The notes: generated by a model not told the origin, from the letters alone. Shown: positions 7,799-15,807, numbered from the stretch's first letter. The stretch is DNA of 32,896 nt from an uncultured Eubacteriales bacterium (GCA_900319955.1 ONQM01000008.1:1-32896), one strand, 5' to 3'. A program made the numbers and translations.

Positions 7799-7888
7799 AT
7801 GACAAAGGATATAGTTTGGTCTCTATTTAAAAAAACAGGTGATATAAAATATTACATGTTATATAAGAAAATTACAGGAGATGAATAA
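7799..7888 (+). CDS. yqzL: YqzL-like small protein
   Basis: A 29-codon gene between era and recO, the location of yqzL in Bacillus. The start MTKDIVWSLFKKTGDIKYYM matches the YqzL pattern (W.lF..TG.i..Yl..k). The Bacillus protein is about 47 residues, so this is a short form that has lost the acidic tail. AGGTGA lies four bases before the ATG, the spacing common in this genome. The function of the family is unknown. It ends two bases before recO. Confidence 0.8.
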   Translation: MTKDIVWSLFKKTGDIKYYMLYKKITGDE

Positions 7889-7890
7889 AT

Positions 7891-8637
7891 TTGCATATAG
7901 AAAGCGTTACAGGAATTACTTTAACTGATACTAATTATAGTGAATCAAGTAAAATTATGAATGTTCTAACAAAAGAACATGGTTTAATTGGTATTATGAG
8001 CAAAGGATGCAGAAAAATAAAATCTAAACTAAGAGGAGTAAGTCGTAAAATGCTTTATGGTAAATTTTATATTTATTATAAAGAGGGAGGACTTTCTACT
8101 CTTATTTCTGTTGATGTAATAAATGATTTCAACAATATATTAAAAGACCTAGACAAAATAACATATGCATCATATATACTTGAACTTACAAACCAAGTTG
8201 TAAAAGAAAGCACTAATCATGAAGAAATATTTAATATACTTTCAAGCAGCTTAACGAAAATAAATGATGGATTTGATTCACTTACTATAACACTTTCTGT
8301 AGAACTTAAATATTTAGACTTTTTAGGAGTTAGTCCAAACCTTTCATCATGCTCCATTTGTGGATCTACCGATAACATACTAACACTTTCTGTAGAAGGT
8401 GGGGGACTAATATGTTCTAGCTGTTATCAAGAAGGATTAATTGTAAAACCTATAACAATAAAGCTTGCAAGAATGCTTTACTTAGTTGACATATCAAAAA
8501 TTAGTAAGATTGATGTTTCAAAAGAAAACCTTAAAGAATTAAACAATTTTATAAGTGAATATTATGACAAGTATACAGGAATTTACTTAAAATCAAAAAA
8601 AATGATAGAAAAAATTACAACTTTTGTAGAAAATTAA
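7891..8637 (+). CDS. recO: DNA repair protein RecO
   Basis: RecO works with RecR and RecF to load RecA on SSB-coated DNA. The 248-residue product has the N-terminal OB fold (TGITLTDTNYSESSKIMNVL, then EHGLIGIMSKGCRK) and a C-terminal zinc ribbon with Cys-x2-Cys pairs, CSICG and CSSC, near the middle. TTG is the only suitable start: a stop lies just upstream and AGGAG is ten bases away. An ATG at 7881 is in another frame and ends quickly. This appears to be the last gene of the long operon. Confidence 0.93.
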   Translation: MHIESVTGITLTDTNYSESSKIMNVLTKEHGLIGIMSKGCRKIKSKLRGVSRKMLYGKFYIYYKEGGLSTLISVDVINDFNNILKDLDKITYASYILELTNQVVKESTNHEEIFNILSSSLTKINDGFDSLTITLSVELKYLDFLGVSPNLSSCSICGSTDNILTLSVEGGGLICSSCYQEGLIVKPITIKLARMLYLVDISKISKIDVSKENLKELNNFISEYYDKYTGIYLKSKKMIEKITTFVEN

Positions 8638-8680
8638 TTTTTTATATGTTAAAATGATAATAGTAGGAATAGTGAGCGAT

Positions 8681-9259
8681 ATGATGAAAGAAAATAAAAA
8701 TAATGAAAAAAATAAGATTAATATTAGTAGGGAAGCTAAAGTAATGGTACTTGTATTAGCTCTTATTATGGTAGTATTCGTTGGAAGTAGTTTTGCTTGG
8801 TATAATGTAACAGCATCATCAAACAATAGTGTAACACTTGATGTCGGATCACTTGATGTTACAGTTGATTCTACATCAGACTTATCACTTTCTGATGTAC
8901 TACCAGAATCAAAAGAAGATGCCCTAAAGGCAGATGGATTTAAATTTACTGTTAACAATAAAGGAACAATACCAGTTAACTATACAGTAAGCTTAAAAGA
9001 TGGAACATATGATTCAACTGAAACAAAGCTTGATGATAAATATGCAGCTTGTGTTCTTTATAAAGGAACTGAAAGTGTTCAAGATGGATATGTTTCAAAC
9101 TTTACAAATGGTGTTATGTATAATACTGATTTAGCAGAAGGCAAAAGTGATACATATGAGTTAAAATGTTATCTTGATGAATCAGTATTTGATAGTAATG
9201 CTGCTGGTAAAACATTCAAAAAAGTTGTTAATGTAAAAGCAGTACAGAAAGATTCATAA
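8681..9259 (+). CDS. TasA/camelysin-like secreted surface protein
   Basis: A 192-residue exported protein. A basic start is followed by a hydrophobic segment (about 20-38) and the cleavage region SSFAWYNVTASSNNSVTLDV, typical of TasA/CalY-type proteins, which SipW-like signal peptidases process and which can form surface fibres. The mature part has the family's beta-sandwich pattern: GSLDVTVDS, NNKGTIPVNYTVSLKD and, near the end, KTFKKVVNVKAVQ. Two cysteines in the mature part (CVLY and KCYL) could form a disulfide. ATG 8681 or 8684 is chosen because a -10-like TAAAAT (8650-8655) overlaps the upstream ATG at 8654. A related but broken gene lies at 28574-29254. Confidence 0.75.
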   Translation: MMKENKNNEKNKINISREAKVMVLVLALIMVVFVGSSFAWYNVTASSNNSVTLDVGSLDVTVDSTSDLSLSDVLPESKEDALKADGFKFTVNNKGTIPVNYTVSLKDGTYDSTETKLDDKYAACVLYKGTESVQDGYVSNFTNGVMYNTDLAEGKSDTYELKCYLDESVFDSNAAGKTFKKVVNVKAVQKDS

Positions 9260-9305
9260 TTTTTTAAGAATACAAATATTGAAATAAAATTTGATAAAAA
9301 TGTTG

Positions 9306-9345
9306 AAGTTAAAAGTTGATAATTTTTATCTTTTTTAACTTTTTC
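9306..9345 (+). terminator. Intrinsic terminator after the TasA-like gene
   Basis: AAGTTAAAA (9306-9314) pairs with TTTTAACTT (9333-9341), and inside it GATAA pairs with TTATC around a TTT loop; T-rich sequence follows. Confidence 0.7.
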
Positions 9346-9370
9346 ATTTTATCATTAACAATGACAAAAT
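9346..9370. repeat. Second hairpin without a T tail
   Basis: ATTTTATCATT and AATGACAAAAT pair around a 3-base loop with one A-C mismatch. It lies directly behind the terminator and has no T run of its own. It could be an operator or a terminator remnant. Confidence 0.35.
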
Positions 9371-9425
9371 AATTAGAAGTAAAAATATATTTGATTCTAT
9401 AAAACATATAGATGAAATAAATATA

Positions 9426-9454
9426 TTTAAATATTATTTGATGTTTGATATAAT
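9426..9454 (+). promoter_or_regulatory. Promoter of the glycosyltransferase gene
   Basis: TTTAAA (9426-9431), a 17-base spacer and a perfect TATAAT (9449-9454), 17 bases before the ATG at 9471. Confidence 0.55.
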
Positions 9455-9470
9455 GAATTAGGTGATATTA

Positions 9471-10478
9471 ATGAAAATACTTTTATATGCAGAAGGATTA
9501 AAAACAATTGGTAAAAGCGGTTTAGGTCATGCAATAGAGCATCAAAAAAGAGCATTAGAAAAAGAACATATTGATTATACATTAGATCCTAAGTGTACGG
9601 ATTATGATATTTTACATATAAATACTTATTTTGCTAAGTCATTTTTTATGTTTAAGAAAGCTAAAAAAATGGGTAAGAAAATAGTTTATCATGCGCATTC
9701 AACAGAAGAGGATTATAGAGATGGTTTTATTTTAGGACATGCAACATCTAAGCTTTTTAAGTGGTGGATTTGTTACTGCTATAAACATGGTGATGTAATA
9801 ATAACACCAACACCATATAGTAAAAAGATACTAGAAGGATATGATGCATTAAAAGGTAAAAAAATTTATGCAATATCTAATGGAATTGATCTTGATTTAT
9901 TTAAAAAAAATAAAGATGATAGAAAAAACTTCTTAAAAAGATATGGATATAAAGATAGTGATAAAATAATAATAGGTATAGGACTATACATCAGAAGAAA
10001 AGGAATAGTAGATTTTGTTGAACTTGCAAAACGCCTTCCAGAATATCAGTTTATTTGGTTTGGAGAAAGTCCACTTAGTGTTGCAACAGAAGATGTAAAA
10101 AAAGCTGTTGGAACAAAACTTCCCAACTTAAAGTTTGCAGGATATGTAGAGCAGCCTCTAATTCGTGAAGCACTTTGTGCATGCAACTTATATTTATTCC
10201 CAACACTTGAAGAAACAGAAGGAATTCCAATAATTGAAGCTTGTGCATGTGGGACAACTTCTATAATTAGAGATATTCCTATATTCGATGGCTGGCTAAC
10301 AAATAACAAAGAAGTATATAAAGCGAAAAACGTAGATGAATTTGAAGAAAAAATAAAAGACTATTTTAATGGAAAACTTCCTAAACTTAAAGATACATAT
10401 AAGATTGCTGAAGAAAGATCAATTGATAAAGTAGGAAAAGACTTAAAAAGAGTATATGAAGATGTTATGAAAGATTAA
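9471..10478 (+). CDS. GT4 glycosyltransferase, glucosyl-diacylglycerol synthase-like
   Basis: A 335-residue GT4 (GT-B fold) transferase. The C-terminal domain has the donor-site pattern EETEGIPIIEACACG, with the E-x7-E spacing of retaining GT4 enzymes, followed by RDIPIFDGWLTNNKEVYKA. That last stretch resembles the glucosyl- and diglucosyl-diacylglycerol synthases of Acholeplasma and other low-G+C bacteria (RDIPVY..WL.dg...Y.a), so a membrane glycolipid acceptor is a reasonable guess. The N-terminal domain holds KSGLGHAIEHQKRAL and YHAHSTEEDYRDGF. No membrane helix is present; such enzymes bind the membrane peripherally. ATG 9471 follows AGGTGAT. The gene stands alone between its own promoter and terminator. 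Confidence 0.82.
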   Translation: MKILLYAEGLKTIGKSGLGHAIEHQKRALEKEHIDYTLDPKCTDYDILHINTYFAKSFFMFKKAKKMGKKIVYHAHSTEEDYRDGFILGHATSKLFKWWICYCYKHGDVIITPTPYSKKILEGYDALKGKKIYAISNGIDLDLFKKNKDDRKNFLKRYGYKDSDKIIIGIGLYIRRKGIVDFVELAKRLPEYQFIWFGESPLSVATEDVKKAVGTKLPNLKFAGYVEQPLIREALCACNLYLFPTLEETEGIPIIEACACGTTSIIRDIPIFDGWLTNNKEVYKAKNVDEFEEKIKDYFNGKLPKLKDTYKIAEERSIDKVGKDLKRVYEDVMKD

Positions 10479-10495
10479 CATCTTTATTGTTTTTT
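10461..10495 (+). terminator. Intrinsic terminator overlapping the end of the glycosyltransferase gene
   Basis: GATGTTA (10461-10467) pairs perfectly with TAACATC (10476-10482); TTTATTGTTTTTT follows. The left arm is inside the coding sequence and the right arm includes the stop codon. Confidence 0.7.
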
Positions 10496-10515
10496 AATAC
10501 TTTTTTTGGTATAAT
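10487..10515 (+). promoter_or_regulatory. Promoter of the 10543 operon
   Basis: TTGTTT (10487-10492), 17 bases, then TATAAT (10510-10515). It overlaps the T tract of the preceding terminator and lies 28 bases before the next ATG. Confidence 0.6.
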
Positions 10516-10542
10516 AAAAAAGCTTTGTAAAGGAGTGGTAAT

Positions 10543-11343
10543 ATGTTAGTTGTTCCAATAATAAATAGAGATAGAATAATGAATGTAGAAATAAAACTAA
10601 AAAATGCAACTAAACTTGATAGAAAAAATATTACTCTAAAAGAAGGAGTTTCCAAAAGTAATATAATTTCACATAATAGTGATTATAACACATCAAGCTA
10701 TAATATTAATGATGATGCATCTTTAATAACAGAATATATAAGAAATAGTGGAATACTTTACAAAAAAAACTACTTCATTGTAACTAAAGAGGAAGCAGAA
10801 AGTACAGAATTTGATTCTTTTGAGGTTAAATACCCAAGACTAAGAGTTAATGAAAATATAGATAAACTATATGGCGAACTTGTAAAAGACTTAAAAAACT
10901 CAATGCCTGATAATATAAAAGGACATTATATTGATTTTGGTAAACTTGGAATTACAAAAAATATAACTAAAGAAAAATTAAAAACATTAAAAGATATAGC
11001 AGATCACTCTGATCCAAAAGATTATAAAAGAGAAATAGAAGAAAATGATTTAGATGATCTAATAATAGAACTAGAATTCTTACTTAATGAATTTGATTTA
11101 ACTATAATACCAGAATCAACTATGAAACTTGAATACTTTGATAAATTACTAGATATATTTAGTAATATCAAATCAAGAGATTACAAGGCACTTAAAAATT
11201 ACAAACAAATAGCAGACAATAATAAAGAATGTTATTCAAAAATTTCTAAACTTTATAATATTGTATATAATGATAGTTTAAACTGGATACATAAAGAAAC
11301 ACCTAAAGAAAAAGCAAAAGTTAACATGAAAAAGGCATCTTAA
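10543..11343 (+). CDS. Unknown protein, first gene of the tcdA operon
   Basis: A 266-residue protein I do not recognise. There is no signal peptide or membrane helix. The first 60 or so residues look beta-rich (MLVVPIINRDRIMNVEIKLK), and the rest is mainly charged helices, including an acidic stretch EIEENDLDDLIIELEFLLNE, with a lysine-rich end. AAAGGAGTGG lies eight bases before the ATG. It ends one base before tcdA, so the two are co-transcribed, but nothing in the sequence ties it to tRNA modification. Confidence 0.7.
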   Translation: MLVVPIINRDRIMNVEIKLKNATKLDRKNITLKEGVSKSNIISHNSDYNTSSYNINDDASLITEYIRNSGILYKKNYFIVTKEEAESTEFDSFEVKYPRLRVNENIDKLYGELVKDLKNSMPDNIKGHYIDFGKLGITKNITKEKLKTLKDIADHSDPKDYKREIEENDLDDLIIELEFLLNEFDLTIIPESTMKLEYFDKLLDIFSNIKSRDYKALKNYKQIADNNKECYSKISKLYNIVYNDSLNWIHKETPKEKAKVNMKKAS

Positions 11344-11344
11344 T

Positions 11345-12031
11345 ATGAATAATAGATTTGAAAGACTAGAACTTTTAATAGGAAAAGAAAAATTAAATGA
11401 ATTAAAAAATAAAAGAGTAGTAATATTAGGACTTGGTGGAGTAGGTGGATACGCAGTAGAAGCACTTGCAAGATGCGGAATAAGCTCATTTTTATTAATA
11501 GATTCTGATACTATTGATGAAACAAATATTAATAGACAAATAATTGCAACTAATAAAACTATAGGAAACTCTAAGGCAGAAGCATGGAAAGAAAGAGTAC
11601 ATGATATAAATAGTGATGCTAAAGTAGAAATTCTAGAAGAATTTATAGATGAAAATAACTTTAAAAAAATATTTAAAGGTAAAGTTGATTTCTTTATAGA
11701 TTGTTGTGATACAGTAAAAACAAAAGAACTGGTAATAAAGTATGCACTTTTAAACAATATAAATATTATTTCTAGTATGGGAGCAGGAGCTAGATTCAAT
11801 CCAGAAGACTTAGAAATAATTGAAATTAAAAAAACATCTTATGATCCAATTGCAAAGAAGATAAGAAAGTTTTTAAAGGATGAGAAAATAAATAAAAAAC
11901 TTATGGTAATGTGTAGTCATGAAAAACCAGTTAAAGTAGTATCGAGTATTCCATCAAATTCTTTTGTACCATCATCTGCAGGTCTATTAATTGCAAGTTA
12001 TGTATTTAAAAAACTAATAAATTATAAATAA
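11345..12031 (+). CDS. tcdA: tRNA threonylcarbamoyladenosine dehydratase (TcdA/CsdL, YrvM-like)
   Basis: An E1-like, ATP-dependent enzyme that cyclises t6A at position 37 of ANN-decoding tRNAs to ct6A. The 228 residues begin with the Rossmann motif GLGGVGGYAVEALARCG (about 29-45), then LLIDSDTIDETNINRQ with the conserved Asp and Asn/Arg residues that bind ATP in ThiF/MoeB relatives, and later DFFIDCCDTVKTK and MVMCSHEKP, characteristic of TcdA. Length fits the family (about 250). There is no dedicated ubiquitin-like partner nearby, in line with TcdA rather than ThiF. Confidence 0.9.
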   Translation: MNNRFERLELLIGKEKLNELKNKRVVILGLGGVGGYAVEALARCGISSFLLIDSDTIDETNINRQIIATNKTIGNSKAEAWKERVHDINSDAKVEILEEFIDENNFKKIFKGKVDFFIDCCDTVKTKELVIKYALLNNINIISSMGAGARFNPEDLEIIEIKKTSYDPIAKKIRKFLKDEKINKKLMVMCSHEKPVKVVSSIPSNSFVPSSAGLLIASYVFKKLINYK

Positions 12032-12050
12032 AAGTTAAGGGTGTTTCAGT

Positions 12051-12854
12051 ATGAATGATGATAAATTTAAAAAAATATATAATTCAATTGGTCATGAAAA
12101 CTATGAAAAAATGAGGTGGCTTACACTTTTAGCAGCAACAGGAATTACAAGCTATAACCTAAAAAAAGGAAATGATGCTCTTGAGCTTGTATCATCAGGG
12201 CTTGATATACTATTTATCCTTACAACATTTTATCCAAAGAAATTTTCATCAAATGATGTAAAGAAAAATGATCCAGTAGAAATATTTACAATGTTTGATT
12301 ATCTTTTAAATAATGGATATTTATCAAATGATAAACATTATGAATGGTTTGATGATGGAACAAAAGATGTTAATAAAATTCAAGGAGCAAATGTACTTAC
12401 AGGATATGCTGTATGTAGACATAACTCTGCAATGCTAAGAGATATTCTTAATGAAAAAGGAATAAAAGCATGTCAGCTTAATGTTTATTGCAAATCTGAT
12501 AAATTAGATTTAGTAGAAAAAATAGTTGGAAATCATTCAATTACATATGCATGTAATGGTATCAATAGTTATTTCTTTGATCCTACTAATTCAGTTATGT
12601 TTGAAAAAGATAAAAACAAACTTTTTAATGAAAAATATAATATTACATTTGGATATAGACCTAGTATAAAACAATATTTACAAATAAAAGATACATTAAA
12701 GTATCCAGTATTAGAAAAAGAAAAAAGTAATGAAATATCATCTAAAACAAAAATGATTTGTATAAATAATATAGATAGATTTGAAAGATTCTATGAAGAT
12801 AATAAAGAAATCTATAAAGAAGTTGCAGATAAAGCATACACTTTAAAAAGATAA
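12051..12854 (+). CDS. Transglutaminase-like membrane-associated protein
   Basis: A 267-residue protein. Two moderately hydrophobic stretches near the start (about 23-36 and 45-61) may anchor it in the membrane. The middle carries a transglutaminase-like (papain-fold) pattern: Cys122 in YAVCRHNSAMLRDILNEKGI, His162 in VGNHSITY and Asp177 in YFFDPTN, matching the Cys-His-Asp triad order, spacing and flanking residues (C.h.a..l...L...Gi, nH, .DpT). Such domains act as cysteine peptidases, amidases or crosslinkers; the substrate is unknown. It follows tcdA by 19 bases, and a terminator lies just behind it inside the convergent gene. Confidence 0.7.
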   Translation: MNDDKFKKIYNSIGHENYEKMRWLTLLAATGITSYNLKKGNDALELVSSGLDILFILTTFYPKKFSSNDVKKNDPVEIFTMFDYLLNNGYLSNDKHYEWFDDGTKDVNKIQGANVLTGYAVCRHNSAMLRDILNEKGIKACQLNVYCKSDKLDLVEKIVGNHSITYACNGINSYFFDPTNSVMFEKDKNKLFNEKYNITFGYRPSIKQYLQIKDTLKYPVLEKEKSNEISSKTKMICINNIDRFERFYEDNKEIYKEVADKAYTLKR

Positions 12855-12855
12855 T

Positions 12856-13335
12856 TTATATTTTTCTATATAACATGATAACTTTACCAATAAAGTTATC
12901 TTTATTTTTATAATGACTAATTGAAAAATCATCTAAGAGTACTAAATCATTTTCATTTACTTTAGCATATCTTTTAATTATTAAAATATCCCCTTTTAAA
13001 ATATTTTCAAAATTACAAATAGATTTAAATAAAACTAGATTATTATCATCAATCATATCTTTAGGAAATTTTAAAGACATAGAACTATCTAAAAAGAATA
13101 TCTCAGTAAAATTATTTTCATACTCATTTGGAACAAGTAATTTTATTTTTTTATTTTCATCTTTTTTAATATATCCTTTACTTTCAAGTACATTAACATA
13201 TTTATAAGCGGATGCAGAACTTGAAAGATTTATTTCTTTACATATTTCACGTATAGAAGGAGAATATCCATATTTTGCAATATATTTTTTTATCACATCA
13301 AGTACCTTTATTTGTTTAACAGTAAGTTTTCCCAT
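12856..13335 (-). CDS. LexA-like repressor lacking the self-cleavage residues
   Basis: A 159-residue protein with a clear LexA-type winged helix (LTVKQIKVLDVIKKYIAKYG, then YSPSIREICKEINLSSSASA and VLESKGYIKKDENKKI). The C-terminal half keeps the outline of the S24 domain (NILKGDILIIKRYAKVNENDLVLLDD) but not its chemistry. At the place of GDSM the sequence reads SICN, the catalytic-lysine position (TVKRF in LexA) reads SISHY, and no Ala-Gly cleavage site is visible in residues 62-95. It probably binds DNA without RecA-triggered cleavage. ATG 13335 has better spacing from AAGAGG than the in-frame ATG 13341. The genuine lexA may be elsewhere; no SOS box was found here. Confidence 0.75.
   Translation of the reverse strand: MGKLTVKQIKVLDVIKKYIAKYGYSPSIREICKEINLSSSASAYKYVNVLESKGYIKKDENKKIKLLVPNEYENNFTEIFFLDSSMSLKFPKDMIDDNNLVLFKSICNFENILKGDILIIKRYAKVNENDLVLLDDFSISHYKNKDNFIGKVIMLYRKI
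12877..12910 (+). terminator. Intrinsic terminator located inside the convergent gene
   Basis: GATAACTTT (12877-12885) and AAAGTTATC (12892-12900) pair perfectly, followed by TTTATTTTTA. It ends the plus-strand tcdA operon but is placed within the last codons of the minus-strand LexA-like gene. Confidence 0.75.
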
Positions 13336-13365
13336 AATCATAACCTCTTAAATAATATAAAGAAA

Positions 13366-13405
13366 AAATAAAAAAAAGTAAAGATTATTTTAGAGTCTTT
13401 ACTTT
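13366..13405 (-). terminator. Intrinsic terminator of the 292-residue gene
   Basis: On the minus strand AAAGTAAAGA (13405-13396) pairs with TCTTTACTTT (13384-13375) and runs into a long T tract. The upstream arm lies in the last codons of the gene, and the LexA-like gene behind it must have its own promoter or depend on read-through. Confidence 0.75.
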
Positions 13406-14263
13406 AGGTTTACTTTCAATTACTAAATCATACATATATTTATTATCATTTATTTTGTTATGATCTTCCATATATATTTTAATTAAATCTTTATAAAGTG
13501 TATTAAGAGATTTTGTAAAGTCTTTTAAACTTTCATTATCAAGAGTAAGTGCAAGATTTGCAAGCTTCTTTGATGCTAACCTATCACAATAAAGCTTAAG
13601 AGAATTTCTTTTAACCTTAGGAAAACTTTTTTTAATTTTTAAATTATTAATAAATGCAATAATACTATTAATGTCATTCAAACTTTCTATCTTTTCTCTA
13701 TATTTTTCTTTTTCTTCCATATTCATTTGAGCTCTTACACTAGATGCAGCATCAACCTTTAAAAGATTTCTTATTGTAGTTAATTTATTTTTCTTCTTTT
13801 TCTCAATATCATGCATATATTCTGATATTTCTTTAAATTCATGCCCATTTAAACAAAATACTTGATAATCAATATCCATTATTAGTCTTTCAATTATCTT
13901 ATCCTCTGATTCATTACCTTTAATTTTAATAAATATATTGTTTGTATTCTCTTTTAGATATTTCTTAACATCTTTCTTAGATACTTTTTTTCTTTTATCA
14001 TCTAAAACAAAATATAAGCTTTCAGCTTCTACAAATAATTTTTTATTAATAATTCCAGTAACACTAGGAACTATTATTGGAATAACATCACCATTTAAAA
14101 TATTTGTAAATACCTTTTTAGAATCATCATAAGTAACGAGTAACTTCTGAGTATTAAATTTATCTCTTAATTTCTTTTTAGTACTTTTACGAGTTAACCC
14201 AATATTAACACTTTCTTTATCTTTTTCCATCTTATATGCTGATATTTCATATATATTTTCCAC
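13385..14263 (-). CDS. Unknown lysine-rich protein
   Basis: A 292-residue protein not recognised. It has no signal peptide or membrane segment. Residues 1-90 look beta-rich with a possible small barrel (LLVTYDDSKKVFTNILNG, then IPIIVPSVTGIINKKLFV); the remainder is mostly charged helices, including EYMHDIEKKKKNKLTTIRNL, which could be a coiled coil. The start is GTG 14263, supported by AAGGAGG seven bases upstream. It faces away from mraZ, and a TATAAT on the minus strand at 14296-14291 can serve it. Its stop lies in the terminator hairpin. Confidence 0.72.
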   Translation of the reverse strand: MENIYEISAYKMEKDKESVNIGLTRKSTKKKLRDKFNTQKLLVTYDDSKKVFTNILNGDVIPIIVPSVTGIINKKLFVEAESLYFVLDDKRKKVSKKDVKKYLKENTNNIFIKIKGNESEDKIIERLIMDIDYQVFCLNGHEFKEISEYMHDIEKKKKNKLTTIRNLLKVDAASSVRAQMNMEEKEKYREKIESLNDINSIIAFINNLKIKKSFPKVKRNSLKLYCDRLASKKLANLALTLDNESLKDFTKSLNTLYKDLIKIYMEDHNKINDNKYMYDLVIESKPKVKTLK

Positions 14264-14375
14264 TTATCTTCCTCCTTCACACAAATATTTATTATACATC
14301 TTTTTCTTAAAATTTATGTGAAAAAATTATGAATAATTTGTAAAGTTTACATATAAATTTTAATAATTAATTTAT

Positions 14376-14404
14376 TTTTATTAATTAATGTAGTAATATA
14401 TAAT
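14376..14404 (+). promoter_or_regulatory. Promoter of the mraZ operon
   Basis: TATAAT at 14399-14404 with a weak T-rich -35 around 14376-14381. The expected transcript start falls on the first AGTGG box. Confidence 0.5.
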
Positions 14405-14409
14405 TACGT

Positions 14410-14434
14410 AGTGGATGATAGTGGGGAAAAGTGG
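14410..14434 (+). promoter_or_regulatory. MraZ operator: three AGTGG boxes at 10-bp spacing
   Basis: AGTGG occurs at 14410, 14420 and 14430, exactly one helical turn apart, directly before mraZ. MraZ is known to repress its own operon by binding short direct repeats of this kind (TGGGN in Escherichia coli, AAAGTG-type in mycoplasmas), so this is the likely autoregulatory site. The third box overlaps the ribosome site. Confidence 0.8.
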
Positions 14435-14442
14435 TGATTAAA

Positions 14443-14874
14443 ATGTTCATGGGTGAGTTTCATCATAATGTTGATGATAAATCAAGACTTATAATTCCTT
14501 CTAAATATAGAGAAGAGTTAGGAAAAAAGTTCGTTTTAACACGTGGTATAGAACGCTGCCTTTATGTTTATCCAGAAGATAAATTTAATGAAATAGTTAA
14601 AAAACTAAATACTATACCATTTACAAAAAAAGATGCCCGTGAATTCATTAGATTTTTCCTATCAGGCGCTACAGAAGTAGAATTAGATAAGCAGGGAAGA
14701 ATCTTAATTCCAAATACATTAAAAAATTATGCAAATATCAAATCTTCTTGTACTATATTAGGAACTGGAGAGAGATTAGAAATATGGGATGAAGAATCAT
14801 ATAGTGAGCTTTATAATTCTACATTTGATAATATGTCTGATATAGCAGAGACACTTTTTGATACTAATTTGTAG
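14443..14874 (+). CDS. mraZ: Transcriptional regulator MraZ
   Basis: MraZ is a DNA-binding ring-forming protein with two SpoVT/AbrB-like domains that controls the division and cell wall cluster. The 143 residues are the standard length and show the double signature: DDKSRLIIPSKYREELG near the start and ELDKQGRILIPNTLKNYA in the second half. ATG 14443 gives the usual MFMGEF start and follows GGTGAT; the GTG codons at 14431-14436 belong to the operator and ribosome site. rsmH follows nine bases behind. Confidence 0.96.
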   Translation: MFMGEFHHNVDDKSRLIIPSKYREELGKKFVLTRGIERCLYVYPEDKFNEIVKKLNTIPFTKKDAREFIRFFLSGATEVELDKQGRILIPNTLKNYANIKSSCTILGTGERLEIWDEESYSELYNSTFDNMSDIAETLFDTNL

Positions 14875-14882
14875 GTGATAAT

Positions 14883-15806
14883 ATGAAACATATTAGTGTA
14901 CTAAAAAAAGAAGCAGTAGAAAGTCTTAATCTTAAAGAAAATAGCATAGTAGTTGATGCAACACTCGGCTTTGGAGGACATAGCAGTAGCATCTTAGAAA
15001 AGATAAAAAAGGGGCATTTATATGCATTTGATAGAGATAGTGAAGCGATAAGCTATAGCAGTGAGTTTTTAAAAAAATATGGCACAAACTTCACTATCAT
15101 CAAATCAAACTTTAAGAATATGAAAGAAGAACTAAATAAGTTAGGAGTTTCAAAAGTTGATGCAGTTCTATTTGATTTAGGAGTTTCAAGTGTTCAGCTA
15201 GACGAAGCGGAAAGAGGCTTTTCTTATCAAAAAGATGCAAGGCTTGATATGAGAATGGATGAAAATCAAATGCTTGATGCATACTACATTGTAAACAACT
15301 ATACTGAAGATGAACTAATAAGAATATTTAGAAAGTATGGTGAATCAAAGTATTCCAAAAGCATTGCAAGAAAGATAGTTTCTGAAAGGAAAAAAAGACC
15401 TATTGAGACAACACTTGAACTTGCAGAAATTATTAAAGATTCAGTTCCAGAACATGAAAGAAGGAAACACCATCCGGCACGTCAAATATTTCAAGCAATT
15501 AGAATTGAAGTAAATGATGAACTAGGAAGTCTTAAAAAGGGACTTAATGATTCACTAGATTTATTAAACATTGGAGGAAGAGTTGCAGTTATATCTTTTC
15601 AAAGCTTAGAAGATAAAATTGTAAAAGGAACATTTAAAGAAAAAACTTTTATTCCCGAAAGACTAAGGGGACTTCCAAATGTTAATCCAAGTGATATGCC
15701 TGACTTTAAATTAGCTAGTAAAAAAATAAAACCAAGTGAAGAAGAAATAGAAAGTAACTACAGAAGTCATTCTGCAATACTTAGAGTCATAGAAAGGGTA
15801 AAATAA
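14883..15806 (+). CDS. rsmH: 16S rRNA m4C1402 methyltransferase RsmH
   Basis: RsmH (MraW) methylates N4 of C1402 in 16S rRNA using S-adenosylmethionine. The 307 residues include the SAM motif VVDATLGFGGHSSSIL, DAVLFDLGVSSVQLDEAERG, and the substrate-domain signatures KSIARKIVSERKKRPIETT and RQIFQAIRIEVNDELGSL, ending with VAVISFQSLEDKIVK. All the usual blocks are present and length is normal. It starts behind AGGTGAT and ends one base before ftsL. Confidence 0.97.
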   Translation: MKHISVLKKEAVESLNLKENSIVVDATLGFGGHSSSILEKIKKGHLYAFDRDSEAISYSSEFLKKYGTNFTIIKSNFKNMKEELNKLGVSKVDAVLFDLGVSSVQLDEAERGFSYQKDARLDMRMDENQMLDAYYIVNNYTEDELIRIFRKYGESKYSKSIARKIVSERKKRPIETTLELAEIIKDSVPEHERRKHHPARQIFQAIRIEVNDELGSLKKGLNDSLDLLNIGGRVAVISFQSLEDKIVKGTFKEKTFIPERLRGLPNVNPSDMPDFKLASKKIKPSEEEIESNYRSHSAILRVIERVK

Positions 15807-15807
15807 T

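Noticed and set aside
7881-7920. ATG at 7881 as the recO start
   Set aside because: It is in another frame and stops after a few codons; the TTG at 7891 gives the full RecO N-terminus.
13336-13384. SOS box upstream of the LexA-like gene
   Set aside because: No GAAC-N4-GTTC or similar palindrome is present in the gap.
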